Shown here in pieces: positions 48,246 through 53,421 of a stretch of DNA of 53,421 bases. Source of the DNA: a virus; the IMG/VR virus record IMGVR_UViG_3300028666_000004, positions 1-53,421 of that record; one strand, 5' to 3'. The notes under the pieces are model-generated. The model had not been told where the DNA came from and searched no databases. It was given only the letters and a program-made list of their open reading frames with translations. Within the stretch, counting starts at the first letter, position 1, and the number at the start of each line of letters is the position of its first letter. The position numbers and the translations under genes were made by a program.

Positions 48246-48982
48246 TAAGTAATACCTTGCTGCATGATATAGAATATTGCGGATGCAGGCGTTGCATCAC
48301 CTGATACTGAAATCCAACATGTCTTAACAGGCACAGGTCCATATACCGGAACATCATATGTAGGAGCTCCCGCACCTGTAGCGCTTATAGCTAACATTCC
48401 ATGAGAGCCTAACGTATTAGTCGCCGTATCACTTCTCATGTTATACATCGTTCTTGAGCCATTATTTACGCTAAAATCACCGTCAAAATCTGGTGATTGA
48501 ATTGAAGAATAAAATGAATAAGTTAAATGTCCAGCACCTGAAGTTATTATCGCTTGAGCAGAAATAGCATCAACAGTAGCATGTTCATTTGCTCTAAAGA
48601 TTGCGGTATATCCTGACAATCCACTGCCTGCACTTACTGTAAAACCACCCGTTCCCGCATTTGCCGAAATACTTACAACACTATCATAAACATTAGCCGT
48701 TTCAACGGTATCAGCATTAGGTCCCGCAATGGTTTCAGAATAGGGATGCCCAAGATACGTACCAGAGATTGTGAAGTTAACGCCACTTAAATTAGAGGCA
48801 GACGTCAATGAGACCTGTCTGCTTATGTTTGAATAAGAAACAGTAGGATTTAAAACATTGTAACTATTATAAGTTGCAAGATTTCCGTTTAATATTAGAT
48901 TTCCAGCAGCAGCTAATGTTTGTAGATGAGCAAAGGCGGCAGTATCAGGCTCTGGCCAATAATATTTAACACATCGTCCCAT
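48245..48982 (-). CDS. Conserved virion structural protein
   Basis: 245 residues. SLTSASNLSGVNFTISGTYL followed by IAGPNADTVETANVY, then a beta-rich part, matches uncharacterised structural proteins found beside capsid genes in podoviruses. Probably neck, decoration or minor capsid. No enzymatic motif. Confidence 0.6.
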   Translation of the reverse strand: MGRCVKYYWPEPDTAAFAHLQTLAAAGNLILNGNLATYNSYNVLNPTVSYSNISRQVSLTSASNLSGVNFTISGTYLGHPYSETIAGPNADTVETANVYDSVVSISANAGTGGFTVSAGSGLSGYTAIFRANEHATVDAISAQAIITSGAGHLTYSFYSSIQSPDFDGDFSVNNGSRTMYNMRSDTATNTLGSHGMLAISATGAGAPTYDVPVYGPVPVKTCWISVSGDATPASAIFYIMQQGIT

Positions 48983-49002
48983 AATGCCACCTTATTTATC
49001 TC

Positions 49003-49308
49003 TTAATTTTGCGAAGTTGTAGCTGCGTTAGCATTGCTTGCGTCTACCGTTACAGGCGCAGCGTTTGCGGCTGCATCTACAACGCTCGAAGCAGCACCTA
49101 CAACAGTAGAGACGGCTTCTACAACACCTAATGCTGACTTAAGGCTGCTATTAGTCGCTGCAAAAGCTTCTAATGCTCCTTCAATCTTGCTGATAGCACT
49201 TTTTGCGGTATCTAAATCAGAGGCTAATCTCAATGCTAATGATTGATGATTAGACTTCTGGTCCATTAATTCCTTTACCTTTGCTTCTATTGCTGAAATA
49301 ACTTGCAT
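49003..49308 (-). CDS. Small coiled-coil structural protein
   Basis: 101 residues, with a long coiled coil (residues ~1-55, VISAIEAKVKELMDQKSNHQ) and an Ala/Ser/Val-rich C-terminus. Lies between capsid and fibre genes. No family recognised; may be a fibre-assembly factor or trimerising stalk. Confidence 0.55.
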   Translation of the reverse strand: MQVISAIEAKVKELMDQKSNHQSLALRLASDLDTAKSAISKIEGALEAFAATNSSLKSALGVVEAVSTVVGAASSVVDAAANAAPVTVDASNANAATTSQN

Positions 49309-49333
49309 ATTTACTCCTTTCCTTTAGTTAACA

Positions 49334-50416
49334 TTAAACGACTGGTATTACTGAATACCAAACGTATAGTTTTATATCAAATGTTCCTGTTGTGAATGCA
49401 GCAGTATCATTTGTCAAATATATATCTTGACCTGTTACAGCTGGGCCTGATAAACCACCAGGATATTCCAACCCTGCTACCTGTCCAATATAAGTTGTCA
49501 CACCAGTACCAGTTAATAATGCATCGCTGAAACTATCTGATGCTTCAAACGTTCCATGCCCTATATTTGCCCATTCTAAATATATACCCCCACCTCCGGC
49601 ATATGCTGTTCCAGTTAATGTTTCGATAGCTGCTCTATGAACTATAATTGCTGTACCTGATATATGAGGTATTACTAGCACAGGAGTGGTATACATTGCT
49701 TTTAATTGAGCAGAAGTAACATTCATTGTTGCATAACAAACATTAGCTGCACTGAAAAACATTGTTCCGCCAGGATTTGCAACCAATGGCGTATTATTAA
49801 GAACAGGTGTTGATGCTGGGAGAGTTAATACGATGTTAGAAGTCAATCCTCCCGCTACCGTTTGAGCAGCCAATGCAACATATTTTGAATTTACTTCATT
49901 AAAAAAGAATGCTGTACCGGGAATTCCGCTGCCAGCTAAAATTTGTATGCCTGTATCACTTAAAGCAAAGCTTTCAACACCACCAACTGAAAATGATATA
50001 ATTGGTCCAGCAGAAAAATAAATTCCTGTTGAATGATCGGATGTAAACGACATTGATGGAGCAGCGGCAGAGCCATTCCCTACAAATATTCTAGAGAAAG
50101 TATCTAGTCCACCGCCAATATTATCCCATGCATTAATTACGCCCGCAAAATAGGCATCAAATGTAGTCGTATCAGTATTGTATATAATCATTCCAATATA
50201 AGGAGTTAATGCGTCGCGCTGTGCTGTCGTCATCGAAGAGATGGTCAATGCACCATAAAGAGTCGGGAGATAAATAGCAGCAGAAATTGGATTTACACCA
50301 ACTTTTGGCAATGAAGGCAATCCATCAGCTGAGCCGTTAGGGAACTGAACTGGATCTCCAATTATCATCCCAGACGTCATAACAGTTGGATAATTTAAAT
50401 TGATTTTTTCTGACAT
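49334..50416 (-). CDS. Fibre protein, paralogue of the 46020 N-terminus
   Basis: 360 residues. Residues ~1-150 share PSG/MTSG-MIIGDPVQFPNGSADG and VGNGSAAAPSMSFTSDHSTG with the large fibre at 46020. The C-terminal ~140 residues (MNVTSAQLKAMYTTPVLVIP) are distinct and beta-rich. Next to the major capsid gene, so it could be a capsid or neck fibre. Confidence 0.6.
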   Translation of the reverse strand: MSEKINLNYPTVMTSGMIIGDPVQFPNGSADGLPSLPKVGVNPISAAIYLPTLYGALTISSMTTAQRDALTPYIGMIIYNTDTTTFDAYFAGVINAWDNIGGGLDTFSRIFVGNGSAAAPSMSFTSDHSTGIYFSAGPIISFSVGGVESFALSDTGIQILAGSGIPGTAFFFNEVNSKYVALAAQTVAGGLTSNIVLTLPASTPVLNNTPLVANPGGTMFFSAANVCYATMNVTSAQLKAMYTTPVLVIPHISGTAIIVHRAAIETLTGTAYAGGGGIYLEWANIGHGTFEASDSFSDALLTGTGVTTYIGQVAGLEYPGGLSGPAVTGQDIYLTNDTAAFTTGTFDIKLYVWYSVIPVV

Positions 50417-50465
50417 TTTTGCTCCATAGCCTTTGCAGCTATTTCAATACTTAGCCTAGTTAAGC

Positions 50466-50497
50466 TGTAAGAAGGCAAATCTCTTTACCTTCTTACA
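50466..50497 (-). terminator. Perfect 10-bp hairpin downstream of the capsid gene
   Basis: TGTAAGAAGG (50466-50475) and CCTTCTTACA (50488-50497) form a perfect stem with a 12-base loop, in the gap right after the capsid stop. No U-run follows on the minus strand, so it is likely a partial terminator or mRNA-stabilising element that lets capsid mRNA exceed fibre mRNA. Confidence 0.6.
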
Positions 50498-50506
50498 AAC
50501 CTTTAA

Positions 50507-51409
50507 TTACGGACCATTACTGCCGAATGCACAACGGAAGTTACTAACACCGAATGAATACCGCTCTACAGCTTTAGCTAATAGATTGTCAGTTTGGAAA
50601 TCAGTGTAAACATCGGTTTCAATCTTTTCACGAATGTAATGCTTAAAACCATTAGGAGCATTAGTCATCACCATCCAGAAATTTGGAAGCGTCAGATATT
50701 GATTAACACGGAACCCTTGAGGAATAGACGACATGTTATATATGGCTGACACATCATTATTCGGGGTATTAGTTCTGAAGGCAGAAGCAAGTAAACGCTC
50801 CGCAATAAATTGTCCTTGAGCAGGAACAATCATTTTCTCAGCTTTAGTCATTACGATTAGACCGGCTTGGTCTCTAAATTGCTGAATAGCAATCAATGCC
50901 GCTTCTAATGAAGCTTCATTCAAATCGGCCTGAACAACAAAAGTATTAGCAACTACACCAGTATCAATTGGATGATTAACGCTGAATACAGGTTGACCAT
51001 CGCCAATTGGGAATGCGCCATTAAACCCGTTATTAAGAACGTTAGCGCCAAGGAGCTCTTTGGACTGCGCCATTGAATCTCTTAAAGCGCGCGCCATAAT
51101 TGGGAATTTATCCTTATACAGGTTGTCCTGAATCGCTTGGCGAGTAATTTGGAAACCTAACCCAAGATATCGGTGCACATAACTCGTTATAAAACGCTGA
51201 CCCATATCCTGCATCAAGGTTGGTGAACCCTCAGGTCGGAATGCGGCCAATCCTGTCAACTTCATTTCAGTTTCATATTCAACTGCTTTGTCTGAAGTAT
51301 AAGTTTCAAAGATATCTGACCATTGTGACGGCCATTTAGGGTAACTACCGAAAACAGCAGCTAGTCCAGGTCGCAATAATGATTGAATTGCAGCGGTATT
51401 AATAGTCAT
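50507..51409 (-). CDS. Major capsid protein (Mu gpT-like, HK97 fold)
   Basis: 300 residues. YTSDKAVEYETEMKLTGLAA, then GFQITRQAIQDNLYKDKFPI, HPIDTGVV, and MTKAEKMIVPAQGQFIAERL match the Mu gpT-type major head subunit. HK97-fold shell proteins assemble on the scaffold and portal. Located between the decoration-like gene and the fibre genes; followed by a hairpin. Length and motifs fit well. Confidence 0.8.
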   Translation of the reverse strand: MTINTAAIQSLLRPGLAAVFGSYPKWPSQWSDIFETYTSDKAVEYETEMKLTGLAAFRPEGSPTLMQDMGQRFITSYVHRYLGLGFQITRQAIQDNLYKDKFPIMARALRDSMAQSKELLGANVLNNGFNGAFPIGDGQPVFSVNHPIDTGVVANTFVVQADLNEASLEAALIAIQQFRDQAGLIVMTKAEKMIVPAQGQFIAERLLASAFRTNTPNNDVSAIYNMSSIPQGFRVNQYLTLPNFWMVMTNAPNGFKHYIREKIETDVYTDFQTDNLLAKAVERYSFGVSNFRCAFGSNGP

Positions 51410-51422
51410 TCGTCAATCTCCC

Positions 51423-52091
51423 TTATACGCCAGCCGTACCAGTGCCGCCGTTGTAATAATGATTGTTAATTTTCACAAGCGCATTATTGAATACAACGCC
51501 TGCAATATTTCCAGGAATCTGTGTGAATCTAATAAGCTTTAGATTTAGAGTTGCGGTATTAGCAATCGAATTAGTATCTAAGTAATATCCCGACAATCCA
51601 TTTGCGGTATTTCCAGCGCCAGGATTTGGAGCGGGAGTTACACCAACAATGGGATTATATGTAGTGGCTTGAACACCAAAATTAGCATTCTCAAACATTT
51701 CAGCTTGAGTTAATGAAGGTGCAGCAACAGGTCCACCACCAACGCCATTTGCACATTGAATATCAAATAGAACATTTGGATCGTCACAAACCAATGCAGT
51801 CGCAGGAACTGCGCCCTGAGTGACTGTGTTTGCGGGCCAATATTGTGAGAACTGAGCAGTTCCAGTTGCGTCAACATACTTAACACCCATGAACACGCCA
51901 ACAATTGGGCCACCAATGGTGCCTATGACAATAGTTCCAGTGTTAGCAAATGAAACAGGATCGAAAGTGAATAGAGAAGTCGCGTATCCGGATGGAATTA
52001 AATATTCTGTTAATTGTCCATTCCAAATAGAGCCGTCGTTATATTGAGAAGGCTGTAAGCCTCGAGGAGCGTTTTGACCATTACCGTACAT
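51423..52091 (-). CDS. Capsid decoration / head stabilising-type protein
   Basis: 222 residues. The pattern 'GtivIGTIGGPIVGVFMGVKYVD', 'FSQYWPANT', 'LVCDDPNVLFDIQC' (split here into short pieces) is typical of a capsid-associated protein placed just before the major capsid gene. Mostly beta. It is first in the capsid transcription unit, preceded by a long structured leader. Confidence 0.6.
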   Translation of the reverse strand: MYGNGQNAPRGLQPSQYNDGSIWNGQLTEYLIPSGYATSLFTFDPVSFANTGTIVIGTIGGPIVGVFMGVKYVDATGTAQFSQYWPANTVTQGAVPATALVCDDPNVLFDIQCANGVGGGPVAAPSLTQAEMFENANFGVQATTYNPIVGVTPAPNPGAGNTANGLSGYYLDTNSIANTATLNLKLIRFTQIPGNIAGVVFNNALVKINNHYYNGGTGTAGV

Positions 52092-52245
52092 AGTTAATCC
52101 TTCGGTATAAACCTAACGTAAATACAAGATTTATCTCGACCGCGTTTGTAGGTGTGGTCTAACCGGGATTAACCCGACAGTTTTTTACTAGCGCTGTCTG
52201 CTAGGATGCAAGGTAACATTTCAAAGAACATTACCTAGCATCTCT
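52092..52245 (-). promoter_or_regulatory. Structured leader of the capsid operon
   Basis: Between promoter and decoration gene, three adjacent hairpins can form: TGCTAGG/CCTAGCA (52199-52205 with 52234-52240), GACAG/CTGTC (52176-52180 with 52194-52198) and CGGG/CCCG (52164-52167 with 52173-52176). AGGTAA (52211-52216) with TTACCT (52231-52236) excludes the first stem, giving two alternative folds. A regulatory leader is likely; its ligand is unknown. Confidence 0.5.
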
Positions 52246-52273
52246 ATTATCGCTCTATTAATTCCTGCGTCAA
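52246..52273 (-). promoter_or_regulatory. Promoter of the capsid operon
   Basis: On the minus strand -35 TTGACG (52268-52273) and -10 GATAAT (52246-52251), spacer 16 bases. Good sigma70 match. It sits in the 217-base gap after the 52309 gene and would drive the capsid and downstream late genes. Confidence 0.7.
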
Positions 52274-52308
52274 TACTCTAACTATTACGTGTAGTACAAC
52301 AACCCGTT

Positions 52309-52815
52309 TTAGTAATTGGATGTATTGGAATAAGAAGTTTGCGCCGCAAAAACTTGTCCTGGCATAGTAGGCTCCATACCCAGTCCATTCTTGAGGGATT
52401 CTAATGAAGTTACTTTTTCAGCATTAGCTTTTGCAAAATACTGTCTTTTTTCATCATTGATGCTCTTAGGTATTTCACATAACATTAAGCCTTCTTTAAC
52501 AATAAAGCCTTCTGTGTTGCTCTGTCCTTTGTTTGAAAAACGTCTCGCTAACTCAGGATGTCTATCAGCAGGAACAGGTGTATATCCTGAAGACAATGAT
52601 TCGTTTTCATTTTGATAATCTGGAATGCTCATACAGCTAATGCGAACCCATTTATATTCCCATCCACAAGGAACTACGCTCGCATCGATATGAAGCTTGC
52701 TAACCGGAAGCATACTCATGCTCGGTCTAAGCTCTGCTGCTCTCATTTCAGCGCGTCTGGCTTGTTCTATACGATTCTTTTCATCATCTGGCTTTGTTTT
52801 AAGTCCTCGCTCCAT
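52309..52815 (-). CDS. Hypothetical head-operon protein
   Basis: 168 residues, with AGGAG 8 bases upstream. Charged N-terminus, then a folded part with VVPCGWEYKWVRISCMSIPD and NTEGFIVKEGLMLCEIPKSI, resembling uncharacterised proteins encoded before capsid genes in podoviruses. Disordered Ser/Asn/Tyr C-terminus. Head-assembly or minor capsid role suspected. Confidence 0.55.
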   Translation of the reverse strand: MERGLKTKPDDEKNRIEQARRAEMRAAELRPSMSMLPVSKLHIDASVVPCGWEYKWVRISCMSIPDYQNENESLSSGYTPVPADRHPELARRFSNKGQSNTEGFIVKEGLMLCEIPKSINDEKRQYFAKANAEKVTSLESLKNGLGMEPTMPGQVFAAQTSYSNTSNY

Positions 52816-52819
52816 GGTT

Positions 52820-53421
52820 TTATCTCCTATTTTGTCTTAAATGTGCTGTTTGTCTATCATGCAATACATGTCTGGCGTAATCTTCTGCTGAAACGCCTGG
52901 AATAGTGCTCATGCGATTGGCAAATTCCATCTCTTCTTGGTTCAATTTAACTTGCTTTCGGTTATTAACCGCTGCATTCGTTCTATATCCACTATTACTT
53001 ACGCCTGAAGTAACACTTTTAGGAGCGCTCATATATTGATTCCTTGATTGCTGTTGATATTGAGACTGTTGTCTCTGTTGTTTAGGTTGAGTCCTCATAT
53101 GATCGTATTGTCCAGATTTAAACTTCTCCACTTCATTATCTAAATATTCAAAATATTCCGGAGAGTAAATGCCATGCTGCATTCCCGCTCTATATAAGTA
53201 AGCATCCATTGAATTTGTTAAATCTTCAGTAAAACGACGTAAGTCTGGATCGTAATTTTGACTCTCTTCAACAAACCAATCATTCTCCTGTACCCATTGA
53301 GACGCAGTCTCGACATTTGGCGCAACAGGGGCTTGCTGATTTTGATAATATTGTTGCTGATTAAACTGCTGCTGCTGTTGACTCTTTTCATCAAACTCTT
53401 GCTGTTGAACTCTAAGATTCT
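52820..53421 (-). CDS. Scaffold-like head protein, C-terminal part (begins at 617 across the join)
   Basis: C-terminal portion of the same 363-residue protein; bases 53295-53421 duplicate bases 1-127. It contains the Gln-rich linker, then a segment with W(V/F)-acidic motifs (ENDWFVEESQNYDPDLR) that resembles the NPWFG-like region of putative scaffolding proteins in other short-tailed phages, a second Gln-rich stretch and a basic C-terminus. It precedes the gene at 52815 by 4 bases, so the two are probably translated from one message. Function inferred from position and composition. Confidence 0.6.
   Translation of the reverse strand, partial: NLRVQQQEFDEKSQQQQQFNQQQYYQNQQAPVAPNVETASQWVQENDWFVEESQNYDPDLRRFTEDLTNSMDAYLYRAGMQHGIYSPEYFEYLDNEVEKFKSGQYDHMRTQPKQQRQQSQYQQQSRNQYMSAPKSVTSGVSNSGYRTNAAVNNRKQVKLNQEEMEFANRMSTIPGVSAEDYARHVLHDRQTAHLRQNRR
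53295..53421. repeat. Terminal direct repeat, right copy (circular overlap)
   Basis: Exact copy of bases 1-127. Remove one copy before computing genome length or gene content; the unique circle is 53,294 bp. The repeat lies in the middle of the scaffold-like gene, not in an intergenic packaging site. Confidence 0.95.

Noticed and set aside
1-53421. Diversity-generating retroelement, suggested by variable fibres in a podovirus
   Set aside because: No reverse transcriptase motif and no template/variable repeat pair was seen.
1-53421. CRISPR array, tRNA genes, rRNA genes, insertion sequences
   Set aside because: No regularly spaced repeats with unique spacers, no cloverleaf-like sequence and no transposase were found by eye.

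Overview
The window is a complete or near-complete genome of a tailed, podovirus-like double-stranded DNA phage, assembled as a circle. The first 127 bases are repeated exactly as the last 127, and one gene runs in frame across that join, so the unique length is 53,294 bp. There is a large terminase, a portal, an HK97-fold-type capsid protein, tail adaptors, a P22 gp10-like nozzle and ejection-type proteins, but no tail tube, sheath or tape measure. The DNA is AT-rich with strong AAGGAG-type ribosome binding sites. A CsrA homologue, consensus DnaA boxes and a beta-barrel outer-membrane protein ending in Phe point to a Gram-negative host, probably a gammaproteobacterium. A host of Legionella/Coxiella type is possible but unproven.

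Layout. (i) About 4.77-5.23 kb is a non-coding region with a cluster of DnaA boxes and short iterons (putative replication origin), followed by a consensus sigma70 promoter and a structured leader. (ii) 5.2-16.0 kb, plus strand, is a densely packed early region of about 30 small, mostly unknown genes. It includes a possible Acb2/Tad1-like nucleotide sponge, a DUF6745-type protein with 23 tetrapeptide repeats plus its usual small partner, an HD-domain (p)ppGpp-hydrolase-like protein and several small membrane proteins. (iii) 16.0-21.8 kb, minus strand, is the packaging operon (TerS-like, TerL) with a fossil-like copy of a portal segment just after TerL. (iv) 22.1-24.7 kb, plus strand, is a regulatory block (XRE repressor-like, Cro/YdaS-like and MarR-like proteins). 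(v) 24.7-29.4 kb is mainly minus strand: an outer-membrane barrel with its own terminator, a lysis cassette, an ERF single-strand annealing protein and a phage CsrA with its own promoter. A two-gene plus-strand cassette sits inside this stretch. (vi) From 53.4 kb down to 29.4 kb and, across the join, from 4.8 kb down to 1, on the minus strand, lie the virion genes: portal, His-rich protein, GroES-like protein, scaffold-like protein, decoration protein, capsid, a row of paralogous fibre proteins, tail adaptors and nozzle, ejection proteins and a large terminal fibre.

How it may work. No polymerase, primase, helicase, ligase, integrase or partition gene was recognised. Replication probably depends on host DnaA and the host replisome at the origin, helped by the ERF recombinase. 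Two gene products would act on global host physiology: a CsrA homologue, and an HD protein with the residues expected of a Mesh1/SpoT-type ppGpp hydrolase. Together they could keep the host in a growing, replicative state. The fibre region carries several alternative binding modules, including an F5/8C-like domain inserted in a tail adaptor, YadA-head-like repeats and a glycine-rich adhesin.
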